A DNA stretch of 64,000 nt from positions 1-64,000 of the forward strand of contig CALWBQ010000027.1 of assembly GCA_944376125.1 (NCBI GenBank). Reading direction: 5' to 3'. Shown in pieces: positions 53,816 to 63,300 of this stretch (positions are counted from its first letter, which is position 1; the number at the start of each line of letters is the position of its first letter). The position numbers and the translations under genes are program-made. This DNA comes from an uncultured Lachnospiraceae bacterium (GTDB lineage: Bacteria; Bacillota; Clostridia; Lachnospirales; Lachnospiraceae). Below the pieces are notes generated by a model. The model was given only the letters and a program-made list of their open reading frames with translations, was not told the DNA's origin and did not search any database.

Positions 53816-54142
53816 TCATTCTCCTCTCCTCATACACTCCAACAATATTTCCATCAATTCTCTGGGATACAAAGGCATTTGGATCTTTCGTTTCAGCGTT
53901 TTTTCCAAATATTCCCTGCCTCCATACATCAGAAAAGCATCTCTGACGGTTCTTAGATTCTTTTCGAAATTATGCAACTCTTCGCCTCTCTGAGCTGCGG
54001 CAGGCAGATACACCTGTCTGCGAATATCCGTCAGCCGTTCCTCATCCTCCTGGATCAGCTTGAGGCAAAGAATCAAGCCCTGATATCCCTTATAACTCTG
54101 CAGAAATGGAACCTCCCGTAAGATCGCTTCAGCCGTTTTCAT
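53816..54142 (-). CDS. Divergent Spo0A-C-like small protein, copy B
   Basis: A 108-aa protein, MKTAEAILREVPFLQSYKGY..., a paralogue of copy A in the same orientation, so the pair is probably a tandem duplication. Each copy has its own terminator and ribosome site (GGGAGG seven bases before this ATG). The frame continues upstream to 54214 without a second good start. The LYPREL(I/M)E and LRTVRDAF blocks are conserved in both. The role is unknown. Confidence 0.65.
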   Translation of the reverse strand: MKTAEAILREVPFLQSYKGYQGLILCLKLIQEDEERLTDIRRQVYLPAAAQRGEELHNFEKNLRTVRDAFLMYGGREYLEKTLKRKIQMPLYPRELMEILLECMRRGE

Positions 54143-54237
54143 TGTGTTTCCTCCCTTTCTCATATTAATGATACCAGTATGCGGCGAAACGTCCCACTCG
54201 AAAAACAGCCCCAATTTTCCAAACGCTTTCCCACTTT

Positions 54238-55428
54238 TTATTTATTTCCGCTATGCTCGCGTACCAGACTGCCCCAGACCAATACCAGCCAAAACATCGG
54301 CTGCCGGTAATTGACCAGTAAAAAACTCTCTGCCAGAAGTCCTAAGATCACAGGCCACATCCATCCCCGGACAAAACGGAATTCTCTGAAAAGCCAGAAT
54401 ATCAGGATTCCCGTCGGGATGATCCCATAGCAAAACAAAATGCTGAACAGGCAGGAGTGAATCTCATTTACCTGCGCCGCCAAAGGAAACCTGGCAAAGC
54501 CTCCTTCTCCGGCTCCAGTCAGCAGGCATGCCGGGTAGAGCCAAAGTTTTTCCATTCCTCTGTCCTCCAGCAGCCCGCCAAGCCCTCCATGGGCGATCTT
54601 CCATATCTTTTCCTGGATTCTTTCCACCAGGGTAAAATTTCCTTCCTGTATCGAAAAATCTGCCGGAGGCCATAAACAAATAATTGCTGCGGCCAGCACC
54701 AAAATGCAGGCAGCGCCTCCTATCCACCACACCCGTCTTGCAATGCGCCCAGAACGGTACAGGCGAAAGGTTCCTCTGGCCGCAAGCGCTGCCGCTGCAG
54801 CCAGAACTCCCAAAAAAACACCTGTAGACTTGCTTGCCCCAATGATCCCAATAGCTAAAATGTAAAAAATGCCATCTGCCAGCTTCTTCTTTTCTCCCCG
54901 GCTCAAGTACAAAAGCACAGCCATCAGAAAAACAAAAAAAGCCAGTTGGTTGGGGTCGTTAAAAGTTCCCATATAGCGGGTTCCGCCCCAATATTCATAA
55001 AACAGCCTGCCATGACCGGACAGCCATACTCCGGTCTGCACCAGAATATTCACCTGGGCTCCCGCAGCTACCCACCTGACAAAGCCTTCTTTCTGCCCTA
55101 ACCGCCGAAAGCACCAGATCGCCATCCCGTTATATAGCCAGTACGCCGTATACCGGACAAATTCAGTATTCTTTTCCCTCCATGCGTATACGCCATTGAC
55201 CGCCACAACACAGATCAGAAATAAATAAAAGGGCCAGTCTTCCTCCCAGTCCAGGAGCCGTACACGGTCTCCCGCACTGTTTTCTTCAGCCCTTCTCTTC
55301 AACAGCCATTCTCCCAACAAAACCAGACAGCACAGAACCAGGCAGACATCTGCTGCTCCCAGCCCCCCGGACGGAAAAAGATAAAACTGTTTCAGCACAA
55401 AAAATAATATAAAAAGCGCCAAAGCCAT
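54238..55428 (-). CDS. O-antigen ligase/polymerase-like membrane protein
   Basis: A 396-aa protein with about ten membrane helices and a large outside loop between about residues 250 and 315, the general layout of Wzy/WaaL-type proteins. FNDPNQLAFFVFL near 155 and an EIHSCLFSILFCYGI segment near 320 are like the conserved ligase blocks (NPNxLA; H..xL). It may polymerise or transfer the surface glycan made by the operon 5 kb away. AGGAGG lies ten bases before the ATG at 55428; a TTG 11 codons earlier is less likely. Confidence 0.72.
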   Translation of the reverse strand: MALALFILFFVLKQFYLFPSGGLGAADVCLVLCCLVLLGEWLLKRRAEENSAGDRVRLLDWEEDWPFYLFLICVVAVNGVYAWREKNTEFVRYTAYWLYNGMAIWCFRRLGQKEGFVRWVAAGAQVNILVQTGVWLSGHGRLFYEYWGGTRYMGTFNDPNQLAFFVFLMAVLLYLSRGEKKKLADGIFYILAIGIIGASKSTGVFLGVLAAAAALAARGTFRLYRSGRIARRVWWIGGAACILVLAAAIICLWPPADFSIQEGNFTLVERIQEKIWKIAHGGLGGLLEDRGMEKLWLYPACLLTGAGEGGFARFPLAAQVNEIHSCLFSILFCYGIIPTGILIFWLFREFRFVRGWMWPVILGLLAESFLLVNYRQPMFWLVLVWGSLVREHSGNK

Positions 55429-55475
55429 CAGCAAATTTCCTCCTGTCCAACTGTCGGTCAAGGCTATGATATATT

Positions 55476-55503
55476 ATTTTAGCAAATTTCAAGTAATTTA
55501 CAA
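55476..55503 (-). promoter_or_regulatory. Promoter of the ligase/polymerase-like gene
   Basis: Minus-strand TTGTAA (55498-55503), 16-base spacer, TAAAAT (55476-55481). Confidence 0.5.
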
Positions 55504-55589
55504 CTTCTTTTTGAATAATTTTTTAAGTTTTGCGGAAAAACCCTTTTCCATCAGCCAGACATTTTCATAAGCATTCCAGCTTATAACGC

Positions 55590-55625
55590 AAAGCGGCCCA
55601 GACAGTTATCCGGCCGGGCCGCTTT
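55590..55625. terminator. Terminator of the Hint/methylase operon
   Basis: Perfect 10-base stem AAAGCGGCCC / GGGCCGCTTT with a 16-base loop, about 100 bases after the last gene of the operon. The minus-strand T-run is weak, so it may be partial. Confidence 0.65.
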
Positions 55626-55728
55626 CTAATCATTTGATTCTCCAGCGCTCATAATTCCAGAAGAGTCAACCGATCTGGGCGCGGTAATCATCACATTTCA
55701 TCTGCCATCTGTCCGGCGAGCAGGCGCA

Positions 55729-58700
55729 TCAGGCTGATGCCGGAGCCGTATTTTTATCGATCCAGGTTTGGCTGGGTTCGGGAAGCGCATCGATGAAGGG
55801 CCTGATCTTCTCCTCAATAAGCTGAGTGATAGGCGCCTTCGGTTTCTTCCCGCCTACCAGCATTACAATCGAAATAATCAGCATCAGCCCCATCAAGACC
55901 GCGTTGGCCACCGGAATAAAAGAGGCCACGAAAAAGCAGGAAGAAAGACCTGCTGAAAACGACAGCGCAAACTCTGTTATCCCCAAGACAAGGCTGAGGC
56001 CTGTTATCACGCCATTTGCCACAGACAGCGCCCTCACCCACAATTCATAACCAGATTTATTGCTATACATTTTTTTCAGCTCCATAACAGAGGCAACGAA
56101 TGCGATCCCCAGCAAAACTACATTCAAAATTTTGAACACAATTTCTCCTAACACGAATACCTTGCTCGTTCGATCCAGTGTGACGCTGGAATACATTTTA
56201 TCCCCATTCATCTTGCGGCTGTAGCGGGTAGCATTTTCTTCCACTTCGTTTTTCAGGTTGAAGCCCTCTCCTGAATCCAGAGTGACAGACTCCAGGATAT
56301 CCATCTGCCCGCCCCCGACCTGGTAGCGGTAAAAAGCGTTCAGACGCTCTTGCGGCGTTGCTTCCGGGTTAAAGATTGTATTAACGCTCTTCCACATAAT
56401 AAAGTTTTTTGTCATTGCAAAGCACGCATCGATAACAGTTAAAATGGATTCCGCCTTCTGAACATCGGTCAGTTCATCCCAACTCATAAAAATGTTGGCA
56501 AAGGAAACAGCTCCCACCAATACGTTCATAGCAGAAAACAGCTTTCCAATCCCGGGATTTTTAGGATTATACGTCATCAGAGCCGATGAGGTATAACCTG
56601 TAGTGACGGCAAACTGCGTGATTTCCTGAGCCTGAAAAATCGCCCACTGCACAAACGTCTCTTTTGTATCCGCTAAAAATTCCTGGATCCCGTCTTCAAT
56701 CTCTGTCGGGATCAGTATCTCCTTATTTTTTACTTTATCATAAAACCTGCCGTACAATTCCACCAAAAGGCTGCAGTAATTCTCGAAGTTCTCTGCGCCC
56801 TTGTATCTGTCGATCAGCTGAGCGATCGCATAGTTGGTAAGCTGTCCGTACAAGGCCAGAGCATAGGACGAATGAAATACGTTGCCCTCTTTATCTTTTA
56901 TCACCTCCCCGTTTAGGCTCTCTTTGATATCGTAGGACTCTGAGTCTAAAATTCCGAGCATTTTAATAATATGCGTAACACCTGCCGGATCGACTTCATA
57001 TTGTTGATGAAGCATCGGAAGCGTTTCCACATAATGGTAGTACATCCTTTCCGCCCAGTACTGGGACGCTGTCTGCCCTGCCCGCTGCCCTTCGTAATCC
57101 GTCTTTTCATCATTCACATACAGCTTCAGCTTATCAATCAGGGAGAGATAGATATACTTGTCTAAAATCGCCGTAATCTGGTGGTATTCAGGCTGCTTCG
57201 ACAAGACCTCCTTGTCATTGTCACTGTTTTTCTCTTCATTTTTGCCGTCTTCATCCTCCGGTATATAAGAGAGATAAAATCTCGCCTTTCTCAGAGCCTT
57301 ATCCTCACCATCCTTCCCGCCGTATCCGCTCATAATCACCGAATCTGTCTTTTTCGCCAGGGAATTGGTCAGCACCACCGGAGACAGCCTCTTTAGAAAA
57401 TCTGCCAGGTACCCTTTCTCCTTGTGATTATCCGGATCTGCCGCTTCCTCAATCTCCGGGATGATCCGATCACTGACGCTGTTAATCCCTGCCAGGCTGG
57501 CAGCCCGGGTTTTTCCATAAATATCCTGAAATTTGATGGTCCCATCCGAATTTGACACATCCCCGGTATAATAGTTCACCAGATCCGTCAGGACTTCGCT
57601 GGTCTTGTAGGAACAGTACTGCTGCCCATCCATACACTGCTCCACTTTGTTCCCCTGTTCGTCCATTGTCTCCACTATGACAGAAGGCGCTGTAATGGAA
57701 CAAAGTCCCTCAAGCGTCAGTGGTTCTGCATTCATCCCCGCTGCCAGGCAGCGGTTCTGCAGCTGCTTCATTTGTTCATGGTCCAGCCGGAAATACCGCC
57801 TTTTCTCTGCCAATTCGTCCGGAACCACCAATACCCCTTTTGCCGCATAGGTTTTGATTTCTGCTTTCCGTTCTGCGACGCTGGCTCTTGTCCCTGCAAT
57901 ATTGATGGCTTTGACCGCAAATCCCTCATCCTGTTTTTCTGCCCGGCCCAGGCACTGAGTGAAATTATCTCCCTTTATATCCAAAAACCAGGTATCGTTC
58001 CAGCAAAAGGCTGATAAAAACCTCTGCTGCCTTTTCCCGTCCTCTGTCTCGGGAAGCCCGATCTGTACGCTTCCATTCCATTTCAGCCCGCAGTAGTAAA
58101 CTCTTTTTGTTTTGCCATCCTCTGCGGTTTCTTCAACCGAATCTATCCCATACAATTCCAGACGGTTTTCCCGTTCTGTATCCCGATATAGAATCGTACA
58201 GTTTCCCCTGGCAGTTCCCTTTGGAGTTTTTTCCAGGTCAAGAACGACATTGTCAGACTCATAAGAAAATACTTCATTTCTCCCTTCCTGAATCGTAACC
58301 TCACACGTTCTATAGAGAGCGTCGAATACCATATGCAAGTTCGAAATACGAAAATCCGGGTATTGATACTGCCCGCTGTCATCCTTCAGCTCTGCGTAAG
58401 CCCTGGTATCCCACTCTGTCACCAGACGCCTCGTTTTCTCCTCATAGGAAATCGCCAGAATTCCCTGATTTTTGCAGGATTCCTCATCTTCCGGCAGTGG
58501 GATAATCTCCTCCCCGTTGAACTTCAGGCCGCAATAATAATAGGATTTTCGGCTTTCATCAATTCCCATCCCAAACACCGCGTCAATCACATTTTCCCGC
58601 TTCTGCTCCCCCTGGTACCGGATCTGATAGCAGAGCTGTGTCCCTGCCTTATGGATCGAGGTCATCCCGTTTCTGCGGATTACAACATCTGCCATCAGCC

Positions 58701-58920
58701 CATGATGGCGCAAAAATATGCTTCCCTGTTCATCCTCCGTTTCATAGTAAAACATATCTTTGGAAAAATAATGCTGTACTGGTTTTCCGTCAACGTAAAG
58801 CATGCCGCCCAAAACAGCGTACTCCCTTTCAGTCTTCCCTCCGTTTGCCGGCATCCTGACCGTCAAAGACGGAATCGACACAGTCTTATAATCCTGCCTT
58901 AACACCCTGTTCACTTTCAT
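55729..58920 (-). CDS. Large protein with repeat N terminus and hydrophobic C terminus, unknown
   Basis: A 1063-aa protein I do not recognise. Residues 1 to about 340 are beta-rich and contain a duplicated unit: YYYCGLKFNGEEIIPLPE near 127 and VYYCGLKWNGSVQIGLPE near 274, each followed by aromatic strands. The middle (about 345-790) is largely helical. The C-terminal part has membrane-type helices near 921-947, 965-985 and 1005-1023, plus weaker ones near 795-845, then a basic/proline tail. No signal peptide is seen. The start overlaps the stop of the Hint gene by four bases (ATGA), and an AGGAGG lies in the Hint gene end. A pore-forming or translocation role is possible but only inferred from hydrophobicity. 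Confidence 0.8.
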   Translation of the reverse strand: MKVNRVLRQDYKTVSIPSLTVRMPANGGKTEREYAVLGGMLYVDGKPVQHYFSKDMFYYETEDEQGSIFLRHHGLMADVVIRRNGMTSIHKAGTQLCYQIRYQGEQKRENVIDAVFGMGIDESRKSYYYCGLKFNGEEIIPLPEDEESCKNQGILAISYEEKTRRLVTEWDTRAYAELKDDSGQYQYPDFRISNLHMVFDALYRTCEVTIQEGRNEVFSYESDNVVLDLEKTPKGTARGNCTILYRDTERENRLELYGIDSVEETAEDGKTKRVYYCGLKWNGSVQIGLPETEDGKRQQRFLSAFCWNDTWFLDIKGDNFTQCLGRAEKQDEGFAVKAINIAGTRASVAERKAEIKTYAAKGVLVVPDELAEKRRYFRLDHEQMKQLQNRCLAAGMNAEPLTLEGLCSITAPSVIVETMDEQGNKVEQCMDGQQYCSYKTSEVLTDLVNYYTGDVSNSDGTIKFQDIYGKTRAASLAGINSVSDRIIPEIEEAADPDNHKEKGYLADFLKRLSPVVLTNSLAKKTDSVIMSGYGGKDGEDKALRKARFYLSYIPEDEDGKNEEKNSDNDKEVLSKQPEYHQITAILDKYIYLSLIDKLKLYVNDEKTDYEGQRAGQTASQYWAERMYYHYVETLPMLHQQYEVDPAGVTHIIKMLGILDSESYDIKESLNGEVIKDKEGNVFHSSYALALYGQLTNYAIAQLIDRYKGAENFENYCSLLVELYGRFYDKVKNKEILIPTEIEDGIQEFLADTKETFVQWAIFQAQEITQFAVTTGYTSSALMTYNPKNPGIGKLFSAMNVLVGAVSFANIFMSWDELTDVQKAESILTVIDACFAMTKNFIMWKSVNTIFNPEATPQERLNAFYRYQVGGGQMDILESVTLDSGEGFNLKNEVEENATRYSRKMNGDKMYSSVTLDRTSKVFVLGEIVFKILNVVLLGIAFVASVMELKKMYSNKSGYELWVRALSVANGVITGLSLVLGITEFALSFSAGLSSCFFVASFIPVANAVLMGLMLIISIVMLVGGKKPKAPITQLIEEKIRPFIDALPEPSQTWIDKNTAPASA

Positions 58921-60380
58921 ATGAACACATCCTCCTTTATTTGCTCCACAGCTGCTCTGCCGAATATCTGTTCCAGCAGATCGCTGTTTTTTACAAACAT
59001 CGACCGAAACCTCCTCTGGTTTTCCTCAGACATATCTTCCAGCGATTTCTTTATTCTCGAGACAGTGACCTCAGGATAGTTGAGCAGCACAAGGATGCCA
59101 TTTGCATAGTAAGAGTGGTATCCTTCACGGAAATGCAGGTCATATCCAGTAAAACTCTCCGTTTCCGCCGCCTCTATTTCTATGCTGCGAACCGTCTCTT
59201 CCCCATCTATGGTAAAGATCACATCTCCCTCCCTCAGCAGCGATGCATTCACATAGGGATTGATCTCATTGGTGCTTTCCGGCGCAAGACTCTTCCAGCC
59301 TTGTGCCGTCAGGACGGCATGCTCCAGAGACATAAATGGCTTCCGCCCATTAAACCCATACAGATACTTGATATTTTTGTTTACTATTTTTTCATCGGAA
59401 GTAACGGAAACCAACCCTCCCCGGCTTAAAATTTTCCAACCCTCGCCGATCTGCGCTATCTCCGCATCCATTCCGTTGGCCAGTCTGATTTTCGTGTCTC
59501 CCGTCACGCATCCTCCGCCTCCCGTGTCTGTTTCCCATCCGGAATAACTCACTTCATCTACATGGACATCCGGCGTCTGCGGTGTCTGCGGCAAATATCC
59601 ATTTGATGCCTGCAGCCAGTCGGCTACCGCCTTCCCCCTGTCGTACTCTTTATGGCGCGCCATCCGTTTCTCTCTGACTGTGATTACATTATGGCCGGCA
59701 GCCGCCACGTACCTTGTCCTTTTCTCTTCCTTAAACCATTCATTTATATTTGTAACGGCGCCCAAGGCATTCTCCACGCTGCACCGGATGCCTTCTTTTA
59801 AAATATCGGAAGCTGCATATTCTGAAAAGTAATCCTCCGCCTTCCAGGCCGCAACCTTGTCATGAGATAAAATCCTTTCCCATGCCCTGCAGTACTCTTC
59901 AAACCGGGCGCTTAGCTTTTCCCGCACCAGAGCAAAGCAGAGCTGGGTAGTTTCCCACCCCTCTTCCTTCTGCATATCTCTTCCCATGATAAAGTTATCC
60001 GCTGTCGTCTCCCGGTAAAATTCCTCCATGAACTTGTCGTCCACCTCGCCGTTAACCGTTTTTATATACAGATCAAAAACTTCCGTCCAAAGATCCTTCT
60101 TGTTGGCAATCAGACTCCCCACATCAGACGCATAGTTCATATTCTTTATCCCGTCAAGACCGCTGAAAGCGTTTGTGCCGGAGCCGCTGATGACATAGGC
60201 TACCAGCCGAACCGCTATTTTTTTCCACTGGCTGTTCACCCCATCCTTGGAAGCTGCATCCGAAAAAAACACCTCCCGGGTCACCGGGTCACAGCCTTTG
60301 ACAATCGCCAGAACCGTCTCCTTCTTAAACTTTGAAAAACTGTTTGCCATTATGTTTTCTAAAAACATCTCTACCGTCAT
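58917..60380 (-). CDS. Hint (intein-like) domain protein
   Basis: A 487-aa protein. Residues 1 to about 285 are a mostly helical domain of unknown type. After a GGGG linker a Hint domain starts at Cys291 (GCVTGDTKIRLANG), with the block SLEHAVLTAQGW (His354) and ends near GYHSYYANGILVLLN (about 421-434). A 53-residue helical tail follows. Hint domains cut or rearrange peptide bonds by themselves. Here the usual C-terminal His-Asn reads Leu-Asn and the next residue is Tyr, so splicing is unlikely, while cleavage at Cys291 could remain. The start has GGGGG eight bases upstream, three bases after the methylase stop. It is coupled to the 1063-aa gene. Confidence 0.85.
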   Translation of the reverse strand: MTVEMFLENIMANSFSKFKKETVLAIVKGCDPVTREVFFSDAASKDGVNSQWKKIAVRLVAYVISGSGTNAFSGLDGIKNMNYASDVGSLIANKKDLWTEVFDLYIKTVNGEVDDKFMEEFYRETTADNFIMGRDMQKEEGWETTQLCFALVREKLSARFEEYCRAWERILSHDKVAAWKAEDYFSEYAASDILKEGIRCSVENALGAVTNINEWFKEEKRTRYVAAAGHNVITVREKRMARHKEYDRGKAVADWLQASNGYLPQTPQTPDVHVDEVSYSGWETDTGGGGCVTGDTKIRLANGMDAEIAQIGEGWKILSRGGLVSVTSDEKIVNKNIKYLYGFNGRKPFMSLEHAVLTAQGWKSLAPESTNEINPYVNASLLREGDVIFTIDGEETVRSIEIEAAETESFTGYDLHFREGYHSYYANGILVLLNYPEVTVSRIKKSLEDMSEENQRRFRSMFVKNSDLLEQIFGRAAVEQIKEDVFI

Positions 60381-60383
60381 ATT

Positions 60384-63300
60384 TCATTCCCCCATGGGCT
60401 TGATTTTCGCTTCAATATGATCTATTTCCGGCTGACTCAAACAATATTTCGCATACAATTGGCTGTCAATCTCCGCAATCGGGCGCTCCCAGCAAATATC
60501 CGAGGACGCTGTAAAATCCTGAACCGGGACAAACTTATAGGTCTTAGCCGTCCCGTGCTGGCTGATCTTGGCCAGGCTTAGAAGAAACCGCGCAAACTTC
60601 GTCCTCAGATAGGCGGCCAGATGTTCTGCCTCCGCCTGATCCCTCACCAGATCAAAACCTGCCACCAAAAAAGTTTCCGTGCAGATAGCATCAGGCCCGG
60701 CGACAAATGTGTTCTGATTGTCGTCATTCAGCTCAGTCCCAATATTGTTGGCATAGGGCATCAGAACCTTCCACCTGCCGATCCACTCCCTGTGGACTTT
60801 GACCGCATCCCTGCTCACATAACCTATTTTTCTCCCTTTTCCAAAGCACTTAACCGGGTCATTCAGCCCCTCATCCGTCTCACAGAACCCCGGCGACCGG
60901 GTAAAACTGGTGTCCAGTCCAAATGGTTTTCTGGAAGAGATATGGTCTGCCATAACTTCCGTATCGTCGAAGATTACTTTGTCCAAAATCTCAATCCCGA
61001 TATTGTCCCTGACAAAAATATCCAGATCCCTTGTTCTCAGGCTTCTCTTCGCCCTGCTGACAGCCCCGTCCCCCATGTGGGAGACGATTGTCACCTTCTC
61101 CCGGGTATTATCGTAGTCAGCGTTCCAGAGGAAATAGCAGATTCCTCCCCGGTTGTTGGTATCCGGAAATATCTCCTCAGGGTGCAGGAAATCATCCAGC
61201 TCTTCGATATGGGCATCGTCCAGCATCTGGCTGCGGAATTCATCCAGCCCCTTTCCCCCGGCATACCATCTAGTGGGCATGATCATCGTCAGCCTGCGGG
61301 GGGACAGTTTTTTCGCAATATTCACAAAATTATGGTAAATCGGCCTGGCGCTGGCCTGGGCCCCGCCATCGCTGACCTGATAAGGCGGATTGCCTACTAT
61401 CGCTTCAAATTTCATCTCGTCTCCTTCTTCCGCCTCACCCTCAAGGGTGATATCGCAAAAGCGTTTATTCTGTTTTAATATAGAAGATATTCTCCCGTAA
61501 TCAATGGCGTCATGCTCTTTCCCGTTTGCATCCTTCACCTCTAACAGATCATATGCCGTAAAATGGGCCGCTATGCAGCCTGTATCCAATTCCAGAACTT
61601 CATAGATTTTCCTGGTAAATTCATATGCAACCGGAGAGGTGGGAATCGCCAGCAAAGAGGAACGGATCGCCTCTGCAGGGATCCCCAGCTTTTCTGCCCG
61701 CCTGCACAGAACAATAGCAAATTCCCCTATCTTGCTGGCAATATCGAGAATCTTAACGTCTGGCCTCTGAATTTCCCCAAAGCACTGGTCCGGCAGCAGA
61801 TCGGCCATATCCCCAGCCACCCCCAGAGGCGTCGGAACCTCCGATTCCGACAATTTTCCAAATTTACGAATCGCACGCACGGCCCGTTCCGTTGGCTGCA
61901 CCGATTCATCATGGGACAGATTGTTAATATTCTGGATTTTATAATCCAGCCTGCTCAAAATAAACGGGTTTATATTGGCTCTGACCGCAGACAAGACCGT
62001 CCTCTCCAGCGACAGATTCTTCGCTATCCGCTCATTATCTCTGTCCCCAAGAGAAATCAGCACATCATCCAGCGATCTCAGCCTGCTGTCAGAAAGAAAT
62101 GCAAAAAACAAAATTCTGGAATAATACATCAAAAATTTGCCCTTTAAGTCTTCCAGTTCAGAGTCTCCGACCGCTGCATTGTCCCCACTGTCCGTCTGCC
62201 TGTCCTCCCCGGTTTTCCCATCCGAACTGTCTCCGGTGTTCTCACTTCCGTCAGGGAGATCCAGATCGCCTCTGCCCTCCCCGTAGGCATCCAGCTCCAG
62301 ACCTTTTCCGGATCCCAGCGCCGCCTGCGCCTCGACCGCCTCTTTAATGCACCCGATCTTCAGCAGCGACATATCGACAGGAATATCCCTGGTCTCTTCC
62401 ATCACGCCTCTGCTGTTGGAATACTCGCTGACAGCGCTTAAAATATCAGCCGCTTCTACCCGGACAATCGCATTTTTGTTCATTGCGATAATGGGAGAGA
62501 TGCGGAGTTCCTCCCGAATCCGCTCTTCCAGCTTCTGGTTTCCGCCTTTCTCCGTGTTGACATTGTAGATCAGGGCCTTCTGCTCCTGCATAGCAAACAT
62601 CCGGCCGGGGTCAAAATCAACCAGCAGAGTCTGGGGCTTCATATTGTACCGGATCGTTTCTCCGCTCTCATCCGTCAGCGTCTTCACATACTGATTCTGC
62701 AGACGGAAAATGGCCTGGTCGTATTCCTGGGGCGATGCTGTATCCTTAAAAAACAGCATCGTGTCCCACTGCTCCACAGTACTGCCCGTAAGCATTCGAT
62801 TGACTGTGAGCGTAAGCGTCTTTCTGTCCTCTTTCTCGCACTGCGCAATTTTACTTTTTACAGCGACAGTGCTCTTATACTGATTTGGCCGGTCAATGCC
62901 GGATATATTGATCACCGTATAATCCTGAAGATTCTTAAATTTGTCCCTATGCTCCGCCAGAAGTGCTTCCAGTGCGTCACAGGAGGCGCAGTAGGGCAGA
63001 ACGCAGACCATGTGGCGGCACATCTTCCCCGCTTTTATCCGCTCGTAATCCAGAAATCCCAGGAGCTCATCATCCTCCTTGCTCCCATCGATCACCTGAA
63101 ACAGCTCCAGAACCTCTTCCTCATAGACAAACCGCTTATGGCTGCCGTCCGGCATCTTTCTCAGAGATTGGGTTCTGAACAGAGCCGAAAAGGCATAGGT
63201 ATTCCCGCCTGCCCTCAATGCCGCCAGCCTGGCTCTGGCTGCCCGGCTGGGATTAAACGCAAACCGGACCATCTGCGGAAAGCCGAAATACGGGTTGTCC

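Noticed and set aside
53255..54142. Toxin-antitoxin pair
   Set aside because: The two small proteins are paralogues of each other, each with its own terminator, rather than a toxin and an antitoxin.
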